29,454 nucleotides of DNA from contig JBGCDD010000216.1 in assembly GCA_045105075.1 (NCBI GenBank), positions 1 through 29,454 of the forward strand, given 5' to 3'. Position numbers and translations under genes: made by a program. The notes beneath the pieces are model-generated. The model ran no database searches and had not been told where the DNA came from. It saw only the letters and a program-made list of their open reading frames with translations. This DNA comes from JBGCDD01 sp045105075 (lineage in GTDB: Bacteria > Pseudomonadota > Alphaproteobacteria > Rhodobacterales > Rhodobacteraceae). Of the stretch, positions 13,415 to 20,571 are shown one piece after another; positions within the stretch are counted from its first letter, which is position 1, and each line of letters begins with the position of its first letter.

Positions 13415-14446
13415 TTGGCAGATCCCACATTTATGACGGCGCTCAGTGAATATGAACGGCTTGAGGCGACCGGCCTCTGGCGCCCTGCCTCGCAGGAACA
13501 ACGCCGCGAGGTGGTGGTCTCGATCGGCGACGCCACGCTGACCATCGCCGATTTCAACAACACGGCGCTGACCCATTGGTCACTGGCGGCCATTGATCGC
13601 GCCAATCCGGGCGAACACCCGGCCATTTTCAGCCCGGACGGAGACCCAAGCGAAACGCTGGAGCTGGCCGAGGATGAAAGTGAGATGATCATCGCTATCG
13701 AGCGATTGCGCCAAGCTGTGGACCGCGCGCGCCCGCGCCCGGGGCGATTGCGTCTGTTGGGCGTTATGGCCAGCCTTGCGGCGGCGGCGGCACTGGCTGT
13801 GTTCTGGCTGCCCGGCGCCGCCACACAGCACACACTGAAGGTGGTGCCCCAGATCAAACGCCAGGAAATTGGCGCCGCGTTGTTGGGCCGGATCGAACGT
13901 GTGGCGGGACAAACCTGTGCTTCAGGCGATGCCGATGCGGTGCTGGTGTCGCTGGCAACACGCCTGGGCGTGCGCAAAATCGCGGTGCTGCGCGCGGGTG
14001 TGGCCGAAACGATTCTGCTGCCGGGCAATGTGGTTTTGCTGAACAAAGCGTTGATCGAAGACCACGAGGATCCGTCTGTGGCCGCCGGTTACATCGTGGC
14101 CGAGCAAACGCGCGCACAGGCCCGCGATCCGATGGGGCGCTTGCTGGATCACGCCGGACCAATGGCCGCGTTCAAGCTGCTGACCACCGGCGACATCACC
14201 CAGGACATGCTCGACAGCTACGCCGAACGGGTGCTGATCGCGCCGCGCGAGAACATCCCCGACGCGGATTTGCTCGATGCGTTTGCCAAGGCCGATGTGC
14301 CGTCCAGTCCTTATGCCTACGCGCGCGACATCACAGGCGAAACGGTGCTGGGGCTGATCGAAGCCGATCCGATGGCCGGGCGCACACCCAATCCGGTGTT
14401 GCGTGACCGCGATTGGGTGATTTTGCAAAACATCTGCGGCGGTTAG
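13415..14446 (+). CDS. Membrane-anchored M48-like protein with lost zinc motif (putative pseudopeptidase)
   Basis: A 343-residue protein if TTG 13415 is the start (LADPTFMTAL); ATG 13433 would give 337 residues. Neither has a strong ribosome site. Layout: an N-terminal beta-rich domain (about 32-100, ending in IFSPDGDPSETLELAEDESE), one membrane segment (about 113-133, LRLLGVMASLAAAAALAVFW), then a domain that follows an M48 metallopeptidase: LLPGNVVLLNKALIEDHEDP (201-220) matches the LPGG-x-xxxxxGLL-x-xx-DE segment. But the HExxH zinc helix reads AEQTR (229-233), and the later ExxxD ligand region reads DSYAERV. All zinc ligands appear lost, so it should not be a protease. It converges with the SPOR gene, sharing 4 bases. 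Confidence 0.8.
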   Translation: MADPTFMTALSEYERLEATGLWRPASQEQRREVVVSIGDATLTIADFNNTALTHWSLAAIDRANPGEHPAIFSPDGDPSETLELAEDESEMIIAIERLRQAVDRARPRPGRLRLLGVMASLAAAAALAVFWLPGAATQHTLKVVPQIKRQEIGAALLGRIERVAGQTCASGDADAVLVSLATRLGVRKIAVLRAGVAETILLPGNVVLLNKALIEDHEDPSVAAGYIVAEQTRAQARDPMGRLLDHAGPMAAFKLLTTGDITQDMLDSYAERVLIAPRENIPDADLLDAFAKADVPSSPYAYARDITGETVLGLIEADPMAGRTPNPVLRDRDWVILQNICGG

Positions 14447-15723
14447 CGGTTCAGCCGCGCGCCGCGAAACCCTGCATTTTTGACCTGAACCAAAGCTTGT
14501 TTCGCCTCGGCGCGCGACGCAAACGGCCCGGCCAGAACCACTTTCATCTCCTGACCCTGGCGCGTCAGCCGGCCCATGCGCATTGGCAGACCAGCGGAGG
14601 CAAAAGCCCGCGCGGTTTGTGCCGCGTCGGCGGGGTTCGCATAAACCGCAACCCGCACATAGCTGGGCTTTGTCGGTTTGGACTTGGCGGTTGTTGCGGT
14701 TTGGGACCGGGTCGACAAGCGCGTCACCGGCGCCGGTTGCACCTGGCGCACTTCGGGCGTCCAGAACGGTGAATTGCCATTTTGCGGCGACACCCGCACG
14801 ATCTGGCGGTTGGTTTGCATCGCGACCTGACGGCGCGGCAATTCCCGCGTCCAAAGCTGATCGGTCTGCGCATCACCTGCGGCAGTGCGCACGCCGCGGC
14901 GATAGCTCAACCGCTCGTCATCCCAGGCGGCCCGGAAGCCGTTGGGCACCTGCGGGCGCGCTTCTGCAACGCTGGGCGCCAGCGTGCGCTCGGCCCGGCG
15001 CGGGTTCAGACGTCCGTCTTCCCAAACGGAGCGATAGCCGGGCAACACGCGCACCCCTTCAGACCCCAAACGGTTTTCAAACACGTGCCGGCGCAACACA
15101 CGGGTTTGATCATTTACCGGGTTCGCTTCGGCCACCTGAACAACCCGGGGCTGGGGTGTGGGCTGAGGCGTGGGTTTCACAATGACAGGCGTCGGCTGAA
15201 TCACTTGCGGCGCGGCAACAGGTGCTGGGCGAGGTGCGGCAACACGGCGCGGCTTGGGTGCGGGTTTCGGCGTCGCAGCAACAACGGGATCTGGTCCACG
15301 AAACACCGTTGCCTCCGGCCCGGCGGACGGCGTGCGGCGCACTCGTTTTGGCGTTGGCGACGCGGCAGGCGTCGTCACAGCCGCCGGAGCCGTCGCTGTT
15401 TGTGCCGGTTCTATCCGGATTTCCTCGGGCTCTGCGGCCGGTCTGGCAGGTGCGGCCTGGGCCTGCTGTGGCTGGGAAAAGGTCGGCTGCGCACCGCACA
15501 CTTGCTGACGTTTGCGGGTGACGCGTGGCACCCAGCTGACGTTGCCGTTGACCCCGGCGCGGATGTAGACGCAGCCCTTGCTGTCGACATATTGGCGCCC
15601 GCTGTAGGAGGCTGGCGGAAACTCGGCCGGAGGGTTGGCATTGCTGAGCGCCTGCGCCGATGCAACACTGCCCCAGAAGCCTGCAAACCCTAGTGATAGC
15701 CCAATAAGAATTGTTGTTTTCAT
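14443..15723 (-). CDS. Secreted SPOR-domain protein with Pro/Ala linker and internal repeats
   Basis: A 426-residue exported protein. ATG 15723 is chosen over an upstream in-frame start because GGGGGCAG sits before it and MKTTILIGLSLGFAGFWGSV plus ASAQA is a clean Sec signal peptide. A small Cys pair domain follows (GCVYIRAGVNGNVSWVPRV ... VCG, about 49-77), then a long Pro/Ala/Thr-rich linker (about 80-210). Two related units, GYRSVWEDGRLNPRRAERT and GFRAAWDDERLSYRRGVRT (about 235-290), come next, and a C-terminal SPOR domain (SYVRVAVYANPADAAQTARA ... VVLAGPFASRAEAKQALVQV, about 352-426). SPOR binds denuded peptidoglycan at division sites, so a periplasmic role in septal wall remodelling is likely. 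Confidence 0.88.
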   Translation of the reverse strand: MKTTILIGLSLGFAGFWGSVASAQALSNANPPAEFPPASYSGRQYVDSKGCVYIRAGVNGNVSWVPRVTRKRQQVCGAQPTFSQPQQAQAAPARPAAEPEEIRIEPAQTATAPAAVTTPAASPTPKRVRRTPSAGPEATVFRGPDPVVAATPKPAPKPRRVAAPRPAPVAAPQVIQPTPVIVKPTPQPTPQPRVVQVAEANPVNDQTRVLRRHVFENRLGSEGVRVLPGYRSVWEDGRLNPRRAERTLAPSVAEARPQVPNGFRAAWDDERLSYRRGVRTAAGDAQTDQLWTRELPRRQVAMQTNRQIVRVSPQNGNSPFWTPEVRQVQPAPVTRLSTRSQTATTAKSKPTKPSYVRVAVYANPADAAQTARAFASAGLPMRMGRLTRQGQEMKVVLAGPFASRAEAKQALVQVKNAGFRGARLNR

Positions 15724-15734
15724 GACTGCCCCCA

Positions 15735-15744
15735 CAACATGTTG
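15735..15744. promoter_or_regulatory. Palindrome CAACATGTTG upstream of the SPOR gene
   Basis: Perfect 10-bp palindrome next to the ribosome site of the SPOR gene (- strand). It could be a repressor site or chance. A second palindrome, AAAGCGCGCTTT (15776-15787), lies between it and the upp stop. Confidence 0.25.
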
Positions 15745-15803
15745 CGCGGACAATGACGTATTTCAGGCGGCGAGTAAAGCGCGCTTTGGCCTTGTTTGGC
15801 AGG

Positions 15804-16436
15804 CTATTTGGTACCGAACATGCGATCTCCGGCATCGCCCAGACCCGGCATGATATAGCCTTTTTCGTTCAGGCCCCGGTCAATCGCCGCGGTGACAATT
15901 GGCACATCCGGGTGGGCCTGCTGCATCCGCGCAATCCCTTCGGGCGCCGCCAAAAGACACAAAAACCGAATATCCGTCGCGCCTGATTTTTTCAGCAAAT
16001 CCACCGCAGCTGCCGACGAATTGCCGGTGGCCAGCATCGGATCAACCGCAATCACCAGCCGGTTCTCCATCGCTTCGGGCACTTTGAAATAATATTGCAC
16101 CGGTTGCAGGGTTTCTTCGTCGCGGTAAAGCCCGACAAAGCCAACCCGCGCCGAAGGGATCAGCTCGAGCACACCGTCCAGCATGCCATTGCCCGCGCGC
16201 AAAATCGACACCAAAGCCAGCTTTTTCCCGGCCAATGTCGGCGCGTCCATGTCCTCCATCGGGGTGGTGATGGTTTTGGTGGTCATCGGCAATTCACGTG
16301 TGATTTCATAAGCCAAGAGCTGAGTGATTTCGCGCAAAAGCTGGCGGAACACGGCCGTCGGCGTGGTCTGATCGCGCATCAGCGTCAGTTTGTGTTGCAC
16401 CAACGGATGATCAACAACGGTCAAGGGGTCGGACAT
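15804..16436 (-). CDS. upp: Uracil phosphoribosyltransferase
   Basis: A 210-residue enzyme making UMP from uracil and PRPP. ATG 16436 is preferred to the TTG two codons upstream because AGGAG lies 8 bases before it. Seen: SILRAGNGML (78-87), the PRPP-binding loop VDPMLATGNSS (131-141), and the C-terminal uracil-binding GYIMPGLGDAGDRMFGT. Length is standard. It is last in the pyrimidine-salvage unit, 62 bases after deoB, and recovers the uracil released upstream. In related genomes as I recall them an adenosine deaminase gene often sits between deoB and upp; none is present here. Confidence 0.97.
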   Translation of the reverse strand: MSDPLTVVDHPLVQHKLTLMRDQTTPTAVFRQLLREITQLLAYEITRELPMTTKTITTPMEDMDAPTLAGKKLALVSILRAGNGMLDGVLELIPSARVGFVGLYRDEETLQPVQYYFKVPEAMENRLVIAVDPMLATGNSSAAAVDLLKKSGATDIRFLCLLAAPEGIARMQQAHPDVPIVTAAIDRGLNEKGYIMPGLGDAGDRMFGTK

Positions 16437-16498
16437 GGGCAAAGCTCCTGCAGAGGTGATGGCGCTTTATGCTCGGTTGCGGGGCTGGGGCGCAAGAC

Positions 16499-17656
16499 TT
16501 AGAAAAACGTTCGCCCCGGCCCCTGTGCGGGCACGCCCAGATGTGCGGCAATGCTGGCGGCAACATCGGCAAAAGCCACCTGCCCCAACGGCCCTGCGCC
16601 CTTGCCGGCCACAACCACCGGCACCTGTTCGCGGGTGTGATCGGTGCCTGGCCAGGTCGGGTCGTTGCCGTGATCGGCAGTGAAAATCATGATGTCATCG
16701 CCGCGCAGCCGGGCCAAAATCGGGCCAATCGCGGCGTCAAACCATTCCAGATGGCGGGCATATCCGGCCACATCGCGGCGATGGCCGTAAAGACTGTCGA
16801 ATTCGACGAAATTGGCGAAAGTCAGGCTGTTGTCATCTGCGGTATCGACCAAATCGCTCAGGTGATCCATCAGCGCCGCATCCGGGCCTTTGCGCAGCTC
16901 GTCAATGCCCGCCATCGAGAAGATGTCGCCGATTTTGCCAACACCGTAAACCCGGCGCCCGGTATTTTGCACCCAGTTGGTCAGCACCGGCGACGGCGGC
17001 GCGATGGCATAGTCACGCCGGTTTGAGGTCCGCTGGAAGCCAGTTTCAGGGGTGCCACCGAATGGGCGCGCAATCACGCGACCGACTTTCATGGCGTGCA
17101 GTTGCGGCGCAATAGTCGCGCAGAGCGTCAGCAAAGCCTCAAGACCAAAGTGGTGTTCATGCGCGGCGATCTGAAACACGCTGTCCGCCGAAGTATAGCA
17201 AATCGGCCAGCCGGTTTCGATGTGGCGCGCGCCCAGCTGCGCAATGATCTCGGTGCCCGAGGCATGGCAATTGCCCAGAATTCCTTTCGTGCCCGCAACC
17301 TTTGCGACCTGCTGTACCAAGGCCTCGGGAAAGGCCGGTTTCGCGTTGGGAAAGTAATGCCAGTCCCACGGCACCGGCACACCCGCCAGCTCCCAATGGC
17401 CCGATGGGGTGTCTTTACCGGGCGAGATTTCGGTGGCGCGCCCCCAACGCCCTTCGGCCTGTTCCGCGCTGTCAGTCAGGGTGTAAAACAGCCCCAACCG
17501 GGCCAGATTGGGCATGTACAATGACGCCGCGGCGGCACGGATATGGCCCAGCGTGTTGGCACCGGTGTCCGGCAGCGTGCCGTTGAAAAACGCATCAGCA
17601 TCTGGTGCGCCGCCAATCCCCACCGAGTCGAGCACCACAAGAAAAGCGCGCGGCAT
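16499..17656 (-). CDS. deoB: Phosphopentomutase
   Basis: A 385-residue alkaline-phosphatase-superfamily mutase interconverting (deoxy)ribose 1- and 5-phosphate. Seen: metal Asp10 in VVLDSVGIGGAPDA, DTGANTLGHI, GKDTPSGHWEL whose Thr83 matches the phosphorylated Thr of Bacillus enzymes, VIARPFGGTPETGFQRTSNR, VEFDSLYGHRRD, and FTADHGNDPTWPGTDHTREQ with the remaining manganese ligands. Length is typical. ATG 17656 overlaps the deoA stop as TGATG, so translation is probably coupled. It feeds deoxyribose phosphate toward aldol cleavage; deoC is not in this window. Confidence 0.97.
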   Translation of the reverse strand: MPRAFLVVLDSVGIGGAPDADAFFNGTLPDTGANTLGHIRAAAASLYMPNLARLGLFYTLTDSAEQAEGRWGRATEISPGKDTPSGHWELAGVPVPWDWHYFPNAKPAFPEALVQQVAKVAGTKGILGNCHASGTEIIAQLGARHIETGWPICYTSADSVFQIAAHEHHFGLEALLTLCATIAPQLHAMKVGRVIARPFGGTPETGFQRTSNRRDYAIAPPSPVLTNWVQNTGRRVYGVGKIGDIFSMAGIDELRKGPDAALMDHLSDLVDTADDNSLTFANFVEFDSLYGHRRDVAGYARHLEWFDAAIGPILARLRGDDIMIFTADHGNDPTWPGTDHTREQVPVVVAGKGAGPLGQVAFADVAASIAAHLGVPAQGPGRTFF

Positions 17657-18960
17657 CAGCCGACCCGGTCCAGGATGAGCTCGACCTTTGCCGGAGCTTG
17701 ATCGGACAGGGTTATGGCACGGCGCACGATGGCTTCGGCGCGGCGGGCGGAGTCTTCGCGACCGGCATGGATCACACAGAGCGGTTGGCCCTTTTCAACC
17801 CGCGCGCCCAAACGCACCACATCCGACAGACCAACGGCAGGATCGATCACATCGCTTTCAACCTGACGACCGCCACCCAACCCGACCACCGCCAGACCAA
17901 GCGCTTCGCCATTGATATCACTGATAAAACCGGCGCTTTGCGCGCTCACCTGGCGGATCACATTGGGTTCGGGCAGAAACCTGTCCCAGTCTTGCACAAA
18001 GCGCAGCGGCCCCCCCATTTCAGCGATCATGCGGCCAAACCGCTCGGCGGCGCGCCCGTCTTGAATGGTGGTTGCGATCCGATCTGCGCCGTCTTGCACA
18101 TCGTCCACCAATCCCGCATCGGCCAGCACGACACCGCCCAAGGCCGCCGTCAAATGCATCAACGCGCCCGATTCTTCGCCGGTCAGCACTTTCATGACCT
18201 CGGCCACCTCAAGCGCGTTGCCCAGCGCGGGCGCCAATGGTTGGCTCATGTCGCTGATCACCGCCGAGGTCCGGCACCCCGCGGCGTTCGCCGTCTCGGT
18301 CAGCGCCCGCGCGAGCGCGGCGGCATCGTCTTTGGTTTTCATAAATGCACCGCTGCCGACTTTGACATCCAGCACCAGGGCCGAGGGGCTGGCGGCCAGC
18401 TTTTTGGACAGGATCGACGCGGTGATCAGATCCAGGCTTTCCACCGTCGCCGTCACATCGCGGATCGCGTAAAGCCGTTTGTCTGCTGGCGCGATGTTGC
18501 CGGTGGCGCCCACAATGGCACAGCCGACCTTGCGCACAATTTGCACCAGCCGGTCGTGCGATACCGTGGTGCTGACGCCGGGAATCGCGTCCAATTTGTC
18601 AAGCGTGCCCCCGGTGTGGCCCAGCCCCCGCCCCGAGATCATCGGCACAAAAGCACCGCATTCCGCCAGCGCCGGCGCCAGCACCAATGACACGCAATCG
18701 CCGACGCCGCCGGTGGAGTGTTTGTCGATCACCGGCCCGTCCAGATCCCAGCTCAAAACGCGCCCGCTGTCGCGCATCGCCAGGGTCAGTGCGGCGCGCC
18801 CGCCTGCGCCCAGATCGCCCAAACAGACTGCCATGGCAAAGGCTCCGGCCTGAGCGTCGCTGACAGATCCATCGGCCAAGCCATTGGCAAACCAACGTAA
18901 TTCTGGCTCTGTGGGCACCTGCTTTTGGCGCAGCTTGGCAATGATCGAACGTGCATCCAT
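17656..18960 (-). CDS. deoA: Thymidine phosphorylase
   Basis: A 434-residue pyrimidine-nucleoside phosphorylase splitting thymidine or deoxyuridine with phosphate to base and deoxyribose 1-phosphate. Phosphate/substrate motif DKHSTGGVGDCVS (79-91) and GRGLGHTGGTLDKLDAIPG (110-128) are intact, as are the N-terminal helical domain (MDARSIIAKLRQ, FAMAVCLGDL) and the Gly-rich DVKVGSGAFMKT. Length fits DeoA (about 435-440). ATG 18960 is 3 bases after the cdd stop, with GGAATAA before it. Converts the deoxyuridine made by Cdd. Confidence 0.97.
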   Translation of the reverse strand: MDARSIIAKLRQKQVPTEPELRWFANGLADGSVSDAQAGAFAMAVCLGDLGAGGRAALTLAMRDSGRVLSWDLDGPVIDKHSTGGVGDCVSLVLAPALAECGAFVPMISGRGLGHTGGTLDKLDAIPGVSTTVSHDRLVQIVRKVGCAIVGATGNIAPADKRLYAIRDVTATVESLDLITASILSKKLAASPSALVLDVKVGSGAFMKTKDDAAALARALTETANAAGCRTSAVISDMSQPLAPALGNALEVAEVMKVLTGEESGALMHLTAALGGVVLADAGLVDDVQDGADRIATTIQDGRAAERFGRMIAEMGGPLRFVQDWDRFLPEPNVIRQVSAQSAGFISDINGEALGLAVVGLGGGRQVESDVIDPAVGLSDVVRLGARVEKGQPLCVIHAGREDSARRAEAIVRRAITLSDQAPAKVELILDRVG

Positions 18961-18963
18961 CGC

Positions 18964-19350
18964 TTATTCCATATGTCCGGCATCAAAGGCACCGGGCAAA
19001 AGCGCACCGATCGAGGTGATCTGTTCGGCGCCTTTTGTTGTGGCCAGCGTGACAACGACGTCGCCCGCGCCGAATTCCGCCAGCTTTTGACGACATCCGC
19101 CGCAAGGGGGCACCGGGCTGGGCGATCCGGCCACCACATAGACCTCGGCCAATTTGGTTTCTCCGGCAGCCACCATCGCGGCGATGGCCCCGGCCTCGGC
19201 GCAGGTGCCTTCGGGATAGGCCACGTTTTCGACGTTGCAGCCCTGATAAACCGCGCCAGATGCCGCCCGGATCGCAGCGCCGACCTTGAAGCCTGAGTAA
19301 GGCGCGTGGGCGTTTTCACGCACGGCCAAAGCGGCGGCGCGCAAGCTCAT
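18964..19350 (-). CDS. cdd: Cytidine deaminase
   Basis: A 128-residue zinc enzyme of the small homotetrameric type, deaminating cytidine and deoxycytidine. Zinc ligands Cys50, Cys83 and Cys86 and proton-shuttling Glu52 are in TCAEAGAI and PPCGGCRQ; YSGFKVGAAI and GCNVENVAYPEGTC complete the signature. ATG 19350 lies inside the end of the upstream VOC-bicupin gene (ATGA overlap, 19347-19350), so the two are translationally coupled. Confidence 0.97.
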   Translation of the reverse strand: MSLRAAALAVRENAHAPYSGFKVGAAIRAASGAVYQGCNVENVAYPEGTCAEAGAIAAMVAAGETKLAEVYVVAGSPSPVPPCGGCRQKLAEFGAGDVVVTLATTKGAEQITSIGALLPGAFDAGHME

Positions 19351-20432
19351 GCGAGCACCGTTTCAAAAGCGCCGGGCAGCGAAACCTCAAGCAATTCAAC
19401 GTCATCGCTGGCATCTGACAACCGGGTTTGCATGCCCGGCGGGATCACAAAGGCATCCCCTGCCGCCAGCGCAAAGGCCTCGCGCCCCTCGCCCTCAAGC
19501 GTCACTGTGCCCTCCATCACGAAGGTGAACAAAATATCGGTGGCGTGGCTGGCAAAAACCGGTGCGCCGGGCCCTTTGCGCACCACCTGCACGCCCGCGA
19601 CATTGCGGGTGTTGGCGGCAATTGTGGTGTCCCGCGCGATGAAGCCGGGCAGACGAAAGGGCTGCCAGTCGGCGTTTTTGACCTGATTGAACACAAAGCG
19701 CTGCCCCTGCCATTCGCGATCCGGGCGCAAATGCGGCGTGGGCAATTCCATATCGTGATCAATCTCGGTGACGTGCTCGGCCGGTACACCAATTTCGATC
19801 ACTTCCACATTGTCGCTGGCCACCAGCACGCGATGGCGAATTTCGGGCGGCTGAATAAAGCAGTCCCCAGCGGTCAGACGCATCGGCGGGCCCTGATCCT
19901 CATAGGCCACATCGACCCAACCGCGATAACAAAAGATCAGCTGAAAGCCGACCTTGTGAAAATGCACCATATCCGGCACCGGGCCACCATCGGGAATGCG
20001 GATGTGGCTGGCAATGATCGATCCGCCCAACCGGTCGGGGATCAGATCACGGTAGTGCATGCCGGCACGCCCGATCACCCAAGGGGCTTGATCCGCAAGT
20101 CGGCGCACCATGAAAGAATGCAGCGTTTCGGGCATGACAACCGGGCTATGGCGGTCCTCAATCTCGATCTTGGTGCCGTTGGGCGCGGTGAGTTCGCGCG
20201 CACCGCCTGCGAAGTCATCGGGCGTTTCGGTCAGAATCCGGATGGTGCCCGCCGGCTCCGAGGCGCCGTTTTCAATGCGCACCCGCAGCCCGTGCCCGGA
20301 AAACACCGCCACTTTGGGATCATCGGCGGGATAAATCATGTCCAACCGCATCCCGAGTGTTTTGGTGTAAAACGGAATGTCGTCGCGCAACTCGTTTGTG
20401 GGCAGGCGTATTTCAGCTATGGTGTCGGTCAT
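19347..20432 (-). CDS. VOC-bicupin fusion protein, first gene of nucleoside-salvage operon
   Basis: A 361-residue protein with three small-molecule-binding beta modules. About 1-92: a glyoxalase/VOC-like half (EIRLPTNELRDDIPFYTKTL, GMRLDM, VAVFSGHGLRVRIE). About 135-218: cupin 1, with HFHK (His158, His160) and His200 in CFIQPPEIRHRV as possible metal ligands. About 270-352: cupin 2 (FTFVMEGTVTLEGEG, LAAGDAFVIPPGMQTRL), where only His296 remains and Met334 replaces the second-motif His, so it is probably metal-free. Cytoplasmic. It leads the operon and overlaps cdd by 4 bases, so a role in pyrimidine or pentose handling is likely, but the reaction is not known to me. GCAAACCACAGGACCGGGGC precedes ATG 20432. 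Confidence 0.85.
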   Translation of the reverse strand: MTDTIAEIRLPTNELRDDIPFYTKTLGMRLDMIYPADDPKVAVFSGHGLRVRIENGASEPAGTIRILTETPDDFAGGARELTAPNGTKIEIEDRHSPVVMPETLHSFMVRRLADQAPWVIGRAGMHYRDLIPDRLGGSIIASHIRIPDGGPVPDMVHFHKVGFQLIFCYRGWVDVAYEDQGPPMRLTAGDCFIQPPEIRHRVLVASDNVEVIEIGVPAEHVTEIDHDMELPTPHLRPDREWQGQRFVFNQVKNADWQPFRLPGFIARDTTIAANTRNVAGVQVVRKGPGAPVFASHATDILFTFVMEGTVTLEGEGREAFALAAGDAFVIPPGMQTRLSDASDDVELLEVSLPGAFETVLA

Positions 20433-20448
20433 GGCCCCGGTCCTGTGG

Positions 20449-20456
20449 TTTGCAAA
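20449..20456. promoter_or_regulatory. Single TTTGCAAA site between salvage operon and maeB
   Basis: TTTGCAAA is the half-unit described for ScfR-type (PccR/RamB-like) regulators of short-chain acyl-CoA metabolism in Rhodobacter relatives, where two copies usually occur close together. Only one copy is seen here, so the assignment is weak. Confidence 0.25.
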
Positions 20457-20531
20457 ACTGTGACCGGAGCTGGCGGATTCTGCAAGCCAGAGGCTGCGAC
20501 ACCATCGCCGGTTTCACCAACAAAGCCATTG

Positions 20532-20545
20532 GTTTAACGCTAAAC
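20532..20545. promoter_or_regulatory. LacI-type operator-like inverted repeat before maeB
   Basis: GTTTAACGCTAAAC is an almost perfect inverted repeat centred on CG, as in LacI-family operators, and lies 12 bases before the maeB ribosome site GGAGG (20557-20561), next to an AT-rich TATATT box. It resembles the TGTTAnCGnTAACA type reported for the central-carbon regulator CceR of Rhodobacter, with differences in the outer bases. Regulator identity is inference. Confidence 0.4.
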
Positions 20546-20571
20546 TATATTTTTCGGGAGGTTCCATCGCT

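Noticed and set aside
16499..17656. Loss of the DeoB nucleophile because the usual TTTGHWE or TMTGHWE reads TPSGHWE
   Set aside because: By count in the Bacillus enzyme the phosphorylated residue is the first Thr, which is kept here as Thr83; only the third residue differs.
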